From the NCBI GenBank assembly GCA_040882845.1, contig JBBEAM010000015.1, positions 233,566 through 297,565 on the forward strand: a DNA stretch of 64,000 nt, in the 5' to 3' direction. The position numbers and the translations under genes were made by a program. The notes beneath the pieces were generated by a model, which was given only the letters and a program-made list of their open reading frames with translations, searched no databases and was not told the DNA's origin. Every line of letters starts with the position of its first letter. Position 1 is the first letter of the stretch. Of the stretch, positions 1-8,450 are shown piece by piece. The DNA comes from JBBEAM01 sp040882845. GTDB lineage: Bacteria > Pseudomonadota > Alphaproteobacteria > Kiloniellales > DSM-21159.

Positions 1-465
1 ATTGAGAATCAGCTTCGGCAGCGGGTAGTCGATCACCTTGCCGCCGCGCGAGAAGCGGGTGCCGAAGACGCAGTCGAAGCCCTTCTCGAACTCCCGGTAG
101 AAGGCGACCAGGTCCTCGGGCCGGTCGGAGCCGTCGGCCATGACGATCGCCACGGCCTCGCCCTCGAAAGCCGCGAGGCCGCGCCGCACCGCGAAACCGA
201 AGCCGTTGGGCGGCGGGTTGCGGATCCAGCGCAGGCTGGGGATCTCGCCGCTCAGCTCGTCGAGGATCGCCTCGGTGCGGTCGCTGCAGTTGTCGGCGAC
301 CACCAGAATCTCGTGGTCGATCTTCTCGGCGTTCAGCGCCTGGGCGATCTCGCGCACCGTGCCGGCGATGTGGCCTTCCTCGTCGTGCGCGGGAATCAGC
401 ACCGACAGCCGGCCCTCGACGCCGGCGGCCACCCACTCGGCCAAGGACTGCACCTGGATCGTCAC
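1..465 (-). CDS. Glycosyltransferase family 2 (partial, C-terminus outside window)
   Basis: The 155 visible N-terminal codons form a GT-A nucleotide-sugar transferase domain. After about 20 residues comes the first beta-strand motif SVLIPAHDEEGHI, then EILVVADNCSDRT and, further on, the MADGSDRPED segment that carries the aspartates binding the sugar nucleotide and metal. This is the pattern of family 2 enzymes of the dolichyl-phosphate-mannose-synthase/undecaprenyl type that build surface polysaccharides or lipid-linked sugars. I chose the GTG at 465 because AGGGGAAGG lies just upstream and the reading frame holds no ATG before the upstream gene. It follows two epimerase genes on the same strand with a 30-base gap, so it is probably co-transcribed with them. 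The acceptor is unknown and the protein runs off the window. Confidence 0.85.
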   Translation of the reverse strand, partial: MTIQVQSLAEWVAAGVEGRLSVLIPAHDEEGHIAGTVREIAQALNAEKIDHEILVVADNCSDRTEAILDELSGEIPSLRWIRNPPPNGFGFAVRRGLAAFEGEAVAIVMADGSDRPEDLVAFYREFEKGFDCVFGTRFSRGGKVIDYPLPKLILN

Positions 466-495
466 GCGCCTTCCCCTATGCGGCCCATGGCGGGT

Positions 496-1557
496 CTATA
501 CCCGCGCCAGGGAGACCTCATGGATTTCCTCCATGATGGCCGGAACATCATAGCGCATCTTCCAGTCCGGGTAGTGCGACTGGAAGCGCGAGATATCGGA
601 GATCCACCAGATATGGTCGCCGATCCGATTGTCCTCGGCGTAGCTCCAGCGCAGCGGCCGTCCGGTCAGCTTTTCGCAGATCGCGATGGCTTCCAGCATC
701 GAGCAGTTGGAGAAGCGCCCGCCGCCGATGTTGTAGACCTCCGCCGCGCGCGGCGCCTGGAAGACCTGCCAGAAGGCTTCGATCAGGTCGTGGGCGTGGA
801 TGTTGTCGCGCACCTGCTTGCCCTTGTAGCCGAACACCGTATAGGGCCGGTCTTCCACGGCGCACTTGACCAGATAGGCGAGAAAACCGTGCAGCTCGGC
901 GGCGGCATGGGCCGGGCCGGTCAGGCAGCCGCCGCGGAAACAGGCGGTCTTCAGCCCGAAGTAGCGGCCGTATTCCTGGGTCATGATGTCGGCGGCGACC
1001 TTGGAGGCACCGAAGACGCTATGCAGGGTGCCGTCGATCGACATCGACTCGTCGATGCCGCGTTCGGCGTAGGGGTGATCGCCGGTCAGCTCCCAGCGGG
1101 TCTCCAGCTCGCTCAGCGGCAGCCCATTCGGCCGGTCGCCATAGACCTTGTTGGTGCTGAGAAAGATGAAGGGCGCCTCGGGTGCATGGTCGCGCAGCGC
1201 CTGTAGCAGGTTCAGGGTGCCGTTGGCGTTGACCGTGAAGTCGGTAATCGGCTCGCGCGCCGCCCAGTCGTGGGAGGGTTGGGCGGCGGCGTGGATCACC
1301 ACGGCGATCTCCTTGCCGTGCTCGGCGAAGAGGGCGTCGATGCCCGCGCGGTCGCGGATATCCAGCGCGACATGGCGGTAGTTGGGGACTTGCCTGGCAA
1401 TCGCAGCGTGGCGCCAGGCGGTGCTGCCTTCCGGGCCGAAGAAGTAGGCGCGCATGTCGTTGTCGATGCCGATCACGTCGAGGCCCTGGCGCGCGAAATG
1501 CAGCGCCGCCTCGCCGCCGATCAGGCCGCCGGACCCGGTGATCAGGGCAATCGCCAT
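496..1557 (-). CDS. NAD-dependent epimerase/dehydratase (extended SDR), Tyr-to-Phe at YxxxK
   Basis: A 353-residue extended short-chain dehydrogenase. The N-terminal Rossmann motif GSGGLIGG (residues 8-15) binds NAD, and FLSTNKVYG (residues 132-140) supplies the usual Ser/Thr and Lys region. At the catalytic YxxxK site the sequence is FGASK, with Phe182 in place of Tyr and Lys186 kept. The general look (RGGCLTGPAH, HAHDLIEAF) is that of the CDP-paratose/tyvelose epimerase-like group acting on nucleotide sugars. Its ATG directly abuts the TAG of the second epimerase upstream, so the two are likely translated together. The exact sugar is unknown. The Phe may be a trait of this subgroup rather than a defect. 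Confidence 0.85.
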   Translation of the reverse strand: MAIALITGSGGLIGGEAALHFARQGLDVIGIDNDMRAYFFGPEGSTAWRHAAIARQVPNYRHVALDIRDRAGIDALFAEHGKEIAVVIHAAAQPSHDWAAREPITDFTVNANGTLNLLQALRDHAPEAPFIFLSTNKVYGDRPNGLPLSELETRWELTGDHPYAERGIDESMSIDGTLHSVFGASKVAADIMTQEYGRYFGLKTACFRGGCLTGPAHAAAELHGFLAYLVKCAVEDRPYTVFGYKGKQVRDNIHAHDLIEAFWQVFQAPRAAEVYNIGGGRFSNCSMLEAIAICEKLTGRPLRWSYAEDNRIGDHIWWISDISRFQSHYPDWKMRYDVPAIMEEIHEVSLARV

Positions 1558-2631
1558 CTAGCGGGTCTCCCTGCCGTAGAGCGGCTGCAGCAGGCTGCGG
1601 TTGCCCTCGAACCAGTCGAAGATCTCGCCGAGCAGTTCCGCAAAGGACCGCTTCGGCGCCCAGCCGGTCGCCGCCGTCACCCGGGCATTGTCGGTGACGT
1701 AGTAGGGAATGTCGTAGGCGCCGGTCTCCGGCTTCGAGCCGATCGCGATCTCGCGTCCGCTGCGCTCCCGGCAGAGCGCCGTCAGCTCGCGCAGGGAGAC
1801 GCTGACTTCGTGCCCGCCGCCGGCATTGAAGGTCTGCCCGGACAGCGCTTCGAGGTTTTCGATCTGATAGAGCAGCAGTTCGATCAGATCGGCGATGTGC
1901 AGGACGTCACGCACCTGCAGACCTTGCCCGCCGAAGCCTGTGTACCTGAGCTCGCCGCCAAAGAGGTGCCGCGCCACCCAGTAGGTGATGAAACCCTGAT
2001 CGACCTTGCCCATCTGCCAGGGCCCGGCGAGCACGCCGCAGCGGTCGATCACGCAGTTGAGACCGTAGGTCGCGGCATACTCGGTCAGCAGATGCTCCGA
2101 GCAGAGCTTGGTCGCGCCGTAGAGGGTACGCACCCCGGCGAGCGGAAAGTCCTCGGCGATGCCGGCCCGCGACCAGCCGGTGCCGCTGGCCTCGGCGGGA
2201 ATGTCCAGGCGCGCGCCCTCCTCGGCCAGGGGCAGACCGCAGAGCGGCGCCACGGGATAGATCCGGCTGCTGGAGAGGAAGATCACCCCGGCTTTGGACC
2301 GGCGTGCCGCCTCCAGGCAGTTGATCGTGCCGGTCAGGTTGGTGTGCAGCAGATAGGCCGGGCTGCCGCCGTAGCCGGCCTGGACCGAGGGCTCGGCGGA
2401 GCACTCCAGCAGCAGGTCGAAGCCGCCGGCCTCGGCGATGTCGTCGGGGCTGCGGATGTCGCCGTGCAGGAAGGCCACGCCGGCGTCCTTGAGCAGCGGC
2501 AGGGTGAACTCGCTGCCACGCCGCTTCAGGTTGTCCAGGGCGGTCAGCTCCGCCTCCGGAATCGCCGCCTTGAGGGACCGGCAGACGTTGGAGCCGACAA
2601 AACCCGCTCCGCCGGTGACCAGAATCCGCAT
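1558..2631 (-). CDS. NAD-dependent epimerase/dehydratase (extended SDR)
   Basis: A 357-residue nucleotide-sugar epimerase/dehydratase. It opens with the Rossmann motif TGGAGFVGSN (residues 6-15) and has a complete active site: FLSSSRIYP around residue 118 and Tyr171-Gly-Ala-Thr-Lys175. I chose the ATG at 2631 because a G-rich ribosome binding site lies about ten bases before it; a GTG at 2655 in the same frame would add eight residues that do not belong to the fold. It is the first gene of a minus-strand unit with a second epimerase and a glycosyltransferase, so it probably makes an unusual sugar donor for surface glycans. The substrate is not identifiable from sequence alone. Confidence 0.87.
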   Translation of the reverse strand: MRILVTGGAGFVGSNVCRSLKAAIPEAELTALDNLKRRGSEFTLPLLKDAGVAFLHGDIRSPDDIAEAGGFDLLLECSAEPSVQAGYGGSPAYLLHTNLTGTINCLEAARRSKAGVIFLSSSRIYPVAPLCGLPLAEEGARLDIPAEASGTGWSRAGIAEDFPLAGVRTLYGATKLCSEHLLTEYAATYGLNCVIDRCGVLAGPWQMGKVDQGFITYWVARHLFGGELRYTGFGGQGLQVRDVLHIADLIELLLYQIENLEALSGQTFNAGGGHEVSVSLRELTALCRERSGREIAIGSKPETGAYDIPYYVTDNARVTAATGWAPKRSFAELLGEIFDWFEGNRSLLQPLYGRETR

Positions 2632-2832
2632 GCCTGACGACCCCCCTTTCTGCACGTGGCCGAAATATATAGGCCTGCCCTAACAAAACCAAACGTTGAA
2701 AAGCCCTTAGCCCACTTCGCCGGCGATGCGGGTTGCGGAGAGGCCCAGGTTCCGCTTCAGTGAGAAGAGAAAACCTCGAAGGCTCCGCCCGCGAAGTCCT
2801 ACCAGCTTCACGCCCCAAGCAGAGAGAACGAA

Positions 2833-3486
2833 ATGTCCGCAATTGCTTCAGCGCCCGCCAGCGCCCTTAAAGACGACCTTGAGATCTTCGAGCTGCCGCT
2901 GGTCGAGGCGACTCCGGAAAGCCTCGAGGGCTATGGCCTCCTGGTCGAGGATCCCAAGACCTTCGATGTCGAGATCCGCACCTGGCCCCAGCCCGGCTGG
3001 CGCCCGCTCGACCCCGGCACCGGCGACGAGGCCGGCACCACCGAGGGAAGCTTCGAGTTCTGGTGGCAGGGCGAGGTGCTCTACGGCCGCAATCACGCGG
3101 TCGACGACCAGTACCTGCTCGGCTGGAGCAAGCCGCCGGAGCAGGCCTCGGAGACCACCGCAACTCCGGAGCGCGACCGGGTGCTGCTGTGGCACACCAA
3201 CTACCACCCCGACGGCGGCCAGCTGTTCTTTCCCGAGGACGGCAAGCCCTTCGTCGCGCCGCTGGCGCTGCCCGGCGACGACGTCAAGCCGGAGGACTTC
3301 ACCGCCTTCTACTTCGACGGTTCCAAGGGCCTCTACATCCACCCGGACATCTGGCACGAGGCGGTCTTTCCTCTGACCGAGCGGGCCAGCTTCTACGACC
3401 GCCAGGGCAAGGTGCATGCCCGCATCTCCTGCAACCTGGCCAAGGAGTTCGGCTGTTACCTGGGCGTGCCGCTGCGCAGGCCGTGA
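2833..3486 (+). CDS. Ureidoglycolate lyase-like (AllA/cupin-type) protein
   Basis: A 217-residue protein resembling the ureidoglycolate lyase family, which has a cupin-like barrel and releases urea from ureidoglycolate. The best match to the family is the C-terminal block where a conserved GLYIHPDIWHEAVFPL-type segment supplies two histidines, followed by KVHARISCNLAKEFGCYLGV. The family is usually about 160-170 residues; this protein has a longer N-terminus. Its stop codon overlaps the GTG start of the M24-family gene (GTGA), so the pair is translationally coupled. That pairing is not a classical allantoin context, so the real substrate may differ. Family assignment is moderately secure; function is inference. 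Confidence 0.65.
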   Translation: MSAIASAPASALKDDLEIFELPLVEATPESLEGYGLLVEDPKTFDVEIRTWPQPGWRPLDPGTGDEAGTTEGSFEFWWQGEVLYGRNHAVDDQYLLGWSKPPEQASETTATPERDRVLLWHTNYHPDGGQLFFPEDGKPFVAPLALPGDDVKPEDFTAFYFDGSKGLYIHPDIWHEAVFPLTERASFYDRQGKVHARISCNLAKEFGCYLGVPLRRP

Positions 3487-4676
3487 GCATCGGCCAGAAG
3501 GCCCTTAGGCTCTACCGCCTGCGGCGGCTGCAGAAGCTGATCGCGCCGCTCGACGTCGCCGGGGTGCTGCTCGCCGACCCGGTCAACATCCGCTACGCCA
3601 CCGGGGTGCGCAACATGCAGCCCTGGGCGCTGCACTCGACCTTTCGTCTCGCTTTCGTCCCGACGGAGGGCGAGGCCGTCTGCTTCGAGTACGCCGGCTC
3701 GGAACACCTCGCCGCCGGCCTGGAGACGGTCAAGGAGGTGCGCAAGGCAACCGCGTTGTTCCGCTCCGCCTATCCCTCTCTGGGGCGGCAGAAGGATGTC
3801 CGCCTGGCCGCCTGGGCGCGGGAGATCGCCGATCTGGTCCGGGCGCACGGCAGCAGCCGCCTCGCCATCGACCGCCATCTCGACCACTTCTCCGCCGTGC
3901 ACCTGGAGGACGAGGGGCTACAGCTGGTCGGCGCGCAGCCGGCCCTGTCCAAGGCGCAGTCGGTGAAGTCGGCCGAGGAGATCGCCTGCATCCGCGAGTC
4001 CGTGGCGGCGGCCGAGGAGGGCCTGCGCCGCCTGCGCGACGCGATCGAGCCGGGGCGCACGGAGATTTCCCTCTGGGCGATCCTCGAGGGCGCCAACGCC
4101 GAGCTCGGCGGCGAATACCTGGACACCCGCCTGCTGTCTTCCGGCCCGCGCACCAACCCTTGGTATCAGGAGGCTTCGGAACGCCGGATCGAGGCCGGCG
4201 ATCTGGTCGCCATCGACACCGACATGATCGGGCCGCACGGTTACGATGCCGACTTGAGCCGCTCCTTCCTCTGCGGCAAGAAGGCGAGCGCGCAGCAGCG
4301 CGACCTCTACCGCACCGCCTGGGAGCAGCTGCAGCACAACCTCGCCCTGATCCGCCCCGGCGCCGAGTTCCGCGACCTCTCGCAAGCCTCCTTCATCCTG
4401 CCGGAGCGCTACCGGGCGCAGGAAATGGCAATGGTCTGGCACGGCGTCGGGCTCTACGGCCAGTGGCCGACCATCGTCGCCAAGCGCTTCTTCGACGCGC
4501 AGGCCGACCAGGATGTGATCGAGCCGGGCATGACGCTGTGCTGCGAGAGCTATGTCGGCGCCGAGGGCGGCGCCGAAGGGGTCAAGCTGGAGGAGATGGT
4601 GCTGGTGACCGAAACCGGCTGCGAGCTGCTGACCGCCTTCCCCTTCGAGGAGGCCCTGCTCGGGCGGCAGCTTTAA
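3483..4676 (+). CDS. M24 metallopeptidase-fold protein, close to DMSP lyase DddP
   Basis: A 397-residue protein of the pita-bread M24 fold. Motifs match the dimethylsulfoniopropionate lyase DddP along most of the length: DPVNIRYAT near residue 32, TRLLSSGPRTNPW near 215, IDTDMIG at 244, HGVGLYGQWP at 320 and GVKLEEMVLV at 366. The six expected metal ligands are present as Asp245, Asp247, Asp257, His320, Glu355 and Glu370. However, as I recall DddP, its proposed catalytic base (Asp377, six residues after the metal-binding His) corresponds here to Gly326. The protein is therefore a DddP relative or an Xaa-Pro-peptidase-like enzyme, and DMSP cleavage is doubtful. The GTG start at 3483 overlaps the previous stop and is the first start that gives the family N-terminus. 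Confidence 0.8.
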   Translation: MSIGQKALRLYRLRRLQKLIAPLDVAGVLLADPVNIRYATGVRNMQPWALHSTFRLAFVPTEGEAVCFEYAGSEHLAAGLETVKEVRKATALFRSAYPSLGRQKDVRLAAWAREIADLVRAHGSSRLAIDRHLDHFSAVHLEDEGLQLVGAQPALSKAQSVKSAEEIACIRESVAAAEEGLRRLRDAIEPGRTEISLWAILEGANAELGGEYLDTRLLSSGPRTNPWYQEASERRIEAGDLVAIDTDMIGPHGYDADLSRSFLCGKKASAQQRDLYRTAWEQLQHNLALIRPGAEFRDLSQASFILPERYRAQEMAMVWHGVGLYGQWPTIVAKRFFDAQADQDVIEPGMTLCCESYVGAEGGAEGVKLEEMVLVTETGCELLTAFPFEEALLGRQL

Positions 4677-4798
4677 GTCCCTACCCCTGCCTCTCGGTGG
4701 AAGCAGCCATGCCGGGAAAGCCCTAGCTAAGCGCCGGGCCGCGCGGGTATGTCTGGTGCGCGCTTTCCTACCCCGTTGCGCGGAGTTTCTCCCCGGCC

Positions 4799-5737
4799 AT
4801 GCCAAGTTCGCGATCCCACGCCCAGAGTTCGAGCCGCCGGCTGGACCTGAAACCCTATGCGCTGCTGGTCTTCACCTCTCTGTGCTGGGCCGGGAACGTG
4901 GTCGTCGGCCAGCTCGCCATCGGCGAGGTTTCGCCGTTGCTGATCGTGTTTCTGCGCTGGGTCATCGTCGCCAGCTGCCTGCTCGCCTTCAACTGGCGCA
5001 AGCTGCTGGCCGCCTGGCCGGTTTTGCGCCAGAAGCTCGGCATGCTGCTGCTGATGGCCGCGCTCGGCTTTACCGGCTTCAACGCCTTGTTCTACGTCGC
5101 CGCGCACTACACCAAGGGCGTCAACATCGGCATCATCCAGGGCACCATGCCGGCCCTGGTCCTGCTGGGCGCGGTGATCTTCTACAGATCGCCGGTGCGC
5201 CTGCTGCAAGGGCTGGGGGTGCTCGCCACCATGCTCGGCGTGGTGGTGGTGGCGGCCGGCGGCGACCTGGGCCGCCTTGCCGCGCTGTCGCTCAATTCCG
5301 GCGACCTGATCATGCTGTTCGCCTGCATCCTCTATGCCGGCTATGCCGTTGCCCTGAAGCGCCGGCCGCAGGTCCCTGCCATGGTCTTCTTCACCGCCCT
5401 GTCGGTGATCGCGATGCTGTCCTCCCTGCCGCTGGTGATCTACGAGCAGGCCAGCGGCAACCTCGTCTGGCCGACCTGGGGCGGCTGGCTGGTAGTCGCC
5501 TACGTCGCGCTGTTCCCGTCTTTCCTCGCCCAGATCACCTTCATCCGCGGGGTCGAACTGATCGGGCCAGAACGCGCCGGGGTCTTCGTCAATCTGGTGC
5601 CGATCTTCGCCGCCATCCTCGCCGTGCTGATCCTGGCCGAGCCCTTCGAGCTCTATCACGCCGTCGCCCTGGTGCTGGTGCTCGGCGGCATCGCCCTGGC
5701 GGAATCGCGCAAATACAAAGCGGTGCCGCCCGGCTAA
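4799..5737 (+). CDS. EamA/DMT-family transporter
   Basis: A 312-residue inner-membrane protein with about ten hydrophobic segments arranged as two EamA repeats, the pattern of the drug/metabolite exporter superfamily (RhaT/YdcZ-type). The first repeat begins with YALLVFTSLCWAGNVVVGQ near residue 22, and the second ends with ERAGVFVNLVPIFAAILAV, the usual block before the last two helices. The N-terminal 18 residues are Ser/Arg-rich and cytoplasmic. It probably exports small metabolites or amino acids, but the family does not allow a substrate call. It lies about 120 bases after the DddP-like gene and may share its transcript. Confidence 0.88.
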   Translation: MPSSRSHAQSSSRRLDLKPYALLVFTSLCWAGNVVVGQLAIGEVSPLLIVFLRWVIVASCLLAFNWRKLLAAWPVLRQKLGMLLLMAALGFTGFNALFYVAAHYTKGVNIGIIQGTMPALVLLGAVIFYRSPVRLLQGLGVLATMLGVVVVAAGGDLGRLAALSLNSGDLIMLFACILYAGYAVALKRRPQVPAMVFFTALSVIAMLSSLPLVIYEQASGNLVWPTWGGWLVVAYVALFPSFLAQITFIRGVELIGPERAGVFVNLVPIFAAILAVLILAEPFELYHAVALVLVLGGIALAESRKYKAVPPG

Positions 5738-5767
5738 CGAACTTCTCGCCCGCTGCGCCGTTCCGCT

Positions 5768-6373
5768 ATGAGCAGCAAGGAGCGCGAGACCATGGCAGCG
5801 CGCAGCTACGCGGCCAAACGGGACTTCTCCAAGACGCCGGAGCCCAGATCCGGCAAACGGCGCAGCAAGGCTGCGCCGCTGTTCGTGATCCAGCAGCACG
5901 CTGCCTCCAGCCTGCACTACGACTTCCGGATCGAAGTCGCGGGCACGCTCAAGTCCTGGGCGGTGCCAAAGGGCCCTTCGACCGACCCCAAGGTCAAGCG
6001 CCTGGCCATCCCCACCGAGGATCACCCGCTCGACTACGCCGACTTCGAGGGGGTCATTCCCGAGGGTCAGTATGGCGGCGGCACGGTGCAGGTCTGGGAT
6101 TGCGGCCCCTACGACAACATCACCGAGAAGGACGGTAAGACTCAGCCCATCGAGACGGCGCTGAAGCAGGGCCACGCCCTGATCTTCCTGCACGGCAGGA
6201 AACTGACCGGCGGCTATGCCCTGCAGCGCACCGGCAAGGGCAAGGACGCCAAGTGGCTGCTGATCAAGATGGACGACGCGGAAGCCGACGCCCGGCGAAA
6301 TCCGGTCTCGACCGAGGGCAAGTCGGTGCTCAGCGGACGGACGATCGCCGAAATCGCCGAGGAGGGAAAATGA
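5768..6373 (+). CDS. Stand-alone LigD 3'-phosphoesterase domain protein
   Basis: A 201-residue protein consisting only of the LigD phosphoesterase (PE) domain, which trims 3'-phosphate and 3'-ribonucleoside ends during bacterial end joining. All six active-site residues known from the Pseudomonas LigD PE domain are present with identical spacing: His44, His50, Asp52, Arg54, His86 and Tyr90 (in the HAASSLHYDFR and DHPLDY motifs). It overlaps the polymerase-domain gene by ATGA, so the two are co-translated. A second ATG at codon 9 is an alternative start. No ligase domain and no Ku gene occur in the window. Confidence 0.9.
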   Translation: MSSKERETMAARSYAAKRDFSKTPEPRSGKRRSKAAPLFVIQQHAASSLHYDFRIEVAGTLKSWAVPKGPSTDPKVKRLAIPTEDHPLDYADFEGVIPEGQYGGGTVQVWDCGPYDNITEKDGKTQPIETALKQGHALIFLHGRKLTGGYALQRTGKGKDAKWLLIKMDDAEADARRNPVSTEGKSVLSGRTIAEIAEEGK

Positions 6374-7275
6374 CCGAAAGCCTCACCCTCGACGGCCGGG
6401 AAATCGTCCTGTCGCACCTCGACAAGGTGTTCTTTCCCGACAGTGGCATCACCAAGGGCGATCTCGTCGACTACTACCGGCGGATCGCCGAGACCGCCCT
6501 GCCCCACTACCGCGCGCGGCCCTTGAGCCAGCACCGCTTCCCCGACGGCATCGGCGCCGAGGGATTCTTCCAGAAGAACCTGCCGGATTACTATCCAGAC
6601 TGGTTCGACCGGGAGGAGATGAAGAAGGAAGGCGGCAGGATCGTCCATCCCCTGGTCGACGACGCCGCCTCCCTGGTCTACATCGCCAACCAGGGCTGCA
6701 TCACGCCGCATCTCGGCCTGGCCCGTAGGGACAAGCCGGAGCATCCGGACCGGCTGATCTTCGATCTCGACCCCTCCGACGACGACTTCGCCAAGGTGCA
6801 GGAAACGGCGCGGCTGCTGAGACGGCTGCTAGAGAGTCTGGAACTGCCGGTCTTCGTGCAGACCACCGGCTCGCGCGGCCTGCACCTGGTGGTGCCGCTG
6901 GACCGCAGTGCCGGCTTCGATACCGTCCGCGGCTTCGCGCAGGCTCTCTGCAAGCACCTGGCCAAGCGGAACCCCAAGCTGACGACCGTGGAGCACCGCA
7001 AGGCCAAGCGCGGCGACCGCGTTTTCCTCGACACTCTGCGCAACGCCTATGGCCAGACCGCGGTCGCCCCCTATGCGGTGCGCGCCATCGAGGGCGCGCC
7101 GGTCGCGACGCCGCTGCGTTGGAGGGAGGCAGCCGCTGGCGATCTCACCCCGCGGAAGTACACGATCAAGAATCTCTTCCGCCGCCTGGCGCGGATCGAG
7201 GACCCCTGGGCCGATATCGGCAAGTCCGCCATCGCGCTCGGCAAGACGCGCGAGCGCCTCGCCAAACACGGCTAG
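6370..7275 (+). CDS. LigD polymerase-domain protein (AEP primase-polymerase)
   Basis: A 301-residue archaeo-eukaryotic-primase-type polymerase, the domain that in LigD adds nucleotides at broken ends. The metal-binding pair is Asp132-Leu-Asp134 in IFDLDPSDDD, the third acidic residue is probably Asp221 in VFLDTLRN, and GSRGLHLVVPL near residue 167 carries the nucleotide-contacting His. It closes with the typical TIKNLFRRLARIEDPW block. The ATG overlaps the stop of the phosphoesterase gene, so the PE and Pol activities normally fused in LigD are split here into a coupled two-gene operon. A ligase must be supplied from elsewhere, or the pair works in gap filling without it. Its end nearly touches the convergent YceI gene. 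Confidence 0.9.
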   Translation: MTESLTLDGREIVLSHLDKVFFPDSGITKGDLVDYYRRIAETALPHYRARPLSQHRFPDGIGAEGFFQKNLPDYYPDWFDREEMKKEGGRIVHPLVDDAASLVYIANQGCITPHLGLARRDKPEHPDRLIFDLDPSDDDFAKVQETARLLRRLLESLELPVFVQTTGSRGLHLVVPLDRSAGFDTVRGFAQALCKHLAKRNPKLTTVEHRKAKRGDRVFLDTLRNAYGQTAVAPYAVRAIEGAPVATPLRWREAAAGDLTPRKYTIKNLFRRLARIEDPWADIGKSAIALGKTRERLAKHG

Positions 7276-7279
7276 CGTT

Positions 7280-7864
7280 TTACTGGCGCACGCCCTCGAC
7301 GCCGAGGGTGAGCTGCACTTCGGCCGCGGCCGGGCCGAGGTCGTAGTCGATGCCGTAGTCGGCCAGGGCAATGCTCGCGGTACCCTCGAACCCGGCGCGA
7401 TAGCCGCCCCAGGGATCCTCGCCGTGGCCGATCTCCTCGACCGCGATCTCCACCGGATTGGTCTGGCCGCGCAGGGTCAGCTCGCCCTCGATCGTGCCGG
7501 TGCCGTCGCCGTTGTCGGTCACCGAGGTGGCGACGAAGCGCGCCTCCGGGTGCTCGTCGACTGAGAGAAAGTCGCCGCTGCGCAGGTGTTTGTCGCGCTC
7601 GGCGTGGTTGGAATCGATGCTCCCGGTGGCGATGGTGATTTCGGCGCCGGCGTTCGCCGGGTTCTCGCGGTCGACGGTGAAGCCGCCGGAGAACTCGTTG
7701 AAGCGGCCGTGCAGCCAGGAATAGCCGAGATGCTGGATCTTGAACTCGATGAAGGAGTGAGCCGGATCGATTTTGTATTCCTCGGCGGCCTGGGCGGAGG
7801 TTGCCGAGGCGAAGATGCCGGCCACGGTAAGAAGGCCGACGGCGAGTGTCGCGTTGAGGTTCAT
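7280..7864 (-). CDS. YceI family periplasmic protein
   Basis: A 194-residue secreted lipocalin-like protein. Residues 1-27 form a Sec signal peptide ending in SAQA|AEE. The YceI barrel follows, with the typical YKIDPAHSFIEFKIQHLG opening, the SIDSNHAERDKHLRSGDFLSVDEHPEA block and GELTLRGQTNPVE. Members bind polyisoprenoid-like lipids (TT1927b, YceI). It starts one base after the stop of a cytochrome b561 gene, an association often seen in proteobacteria, which suggests a shared membrane redox or quinone-related function. The pair is likely one operon. Confidence 0.92.
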   Translation of the reverse strand: MNLNATLAVGLLTVAGIFASATSAQAAEEYKIDPAHSFIEFKIQHLGYSWLHGRFNEFSGGFTVDRENPANAGAEITIATGSIDSNHAERDKHLRSGDFLSVDEHPEARFVATSVTDNGDGTGTIEGELTLRGQTNPVEIAVEEIGHGEDPWGGYRAGFEGTASIALADYGIDYDLGPAAAEVQLTLGVEGVRQ

Positions 7865-7865
7865 A

Positions 7866-8450
7866 TCATCGCTCCTTGGTGTGTGGGAATCGGGGCGTTT
7901 CGCGGGCGATCCCGAGCATTCTCAGCAGGGTCGCGTCGCGGTCGAGAAAGTGATGCTTGAGCGCAGCCATCGCGTGCAGCGCGGCGAGCGCGATCAGGCC
8001 GTAGCCGATCCACAGATGGATCAGGCCGGCGAGGTCGGCCTGCGGCCCCCCTCCGGTCAGCGTCGCCGGCAAGCTGAAAATGCCGAAAACGGAGATGCCC
8101 TTGCCCTCGGCCGTGCTCATCAGATAGCCGGTGGCGACAGCGGCGAAGACGCCGAGGTAAAGGACCATGTGCGCGAGATGGGCGCCGCGCGCCTCCCAGG
8201 CCGGGATCGTCGGCAGGCTGCGCGGAACCCCGACGGAAAGCCGCCAGGCGAGGCGCGCCAGCATGGCGAGGCCGACCAGAACGCCGAAGGCCTTATGCAG
8301 CTCGGGCGCGCGGTGGTACCAGGGATGGGCGTAGCCAAGGCCGGTCATCCACAGCCCCGACCCCAGAAGTCCGATCACCGAGACAGCGATCAGCCAATGC
8401 AGCGTCACATGGACCAGGCCGTAGGCCCTGTCGGAATTGCCGATCCGGAT
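7866..8450 (-). CDS. Cytochrome b561 family protein (start codon uncertain)
   Basis: A four-helix di-heme b-type cytochrome of about 180-195 residues that passes electrons within the inner membrane. Heme-ligand histidines are visible in LHWLIA at the N-terminus, in PELHKAFGVLVG, in AHLAHMVLYLG and in HLWIGYGLIALAALHAMAALKHHF. The first conventional start is the GTG at 8408, but the family's N-terminal motif (…RAYGLVHVTLHWLIA) continues upstream of it. No ATG, GTG or TTG exists before the in-frame TGA at 8463-8465. GGGAG followed seven bases later by ATC at 8450 looks like a ribosome binding site with a rare start, and I use that end; the safe minimum is 7866-8408. The gene is followed immediately by yceI. 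Confidence 0.8.
   Translation of the reverse strand: MRIGNSDRAYGLVHVTLHWLIAVSVIGLLGSGLWMTGLGYAHPWYHRAPELHKAFGVLVGLAMLARLAWRLSVGVPRSLPTIPAWEARGAHLAHMVLYLGVFAAVATGYLMSTAEGKGISVFGIFSLPATLTGGGPQADLAGLIHLWIGYGLIALAALHAMAALKHHFLDRDATLLRMLGIARETPRFPHTKER

Noticed and set aside
3483..4676. Calling the M24 protein a true DMSP lyase (DddP)
   Set aside because: The metal site fits, but the catalytic Asp position is Gly and the neighbourhood lacks other DMSP genes.
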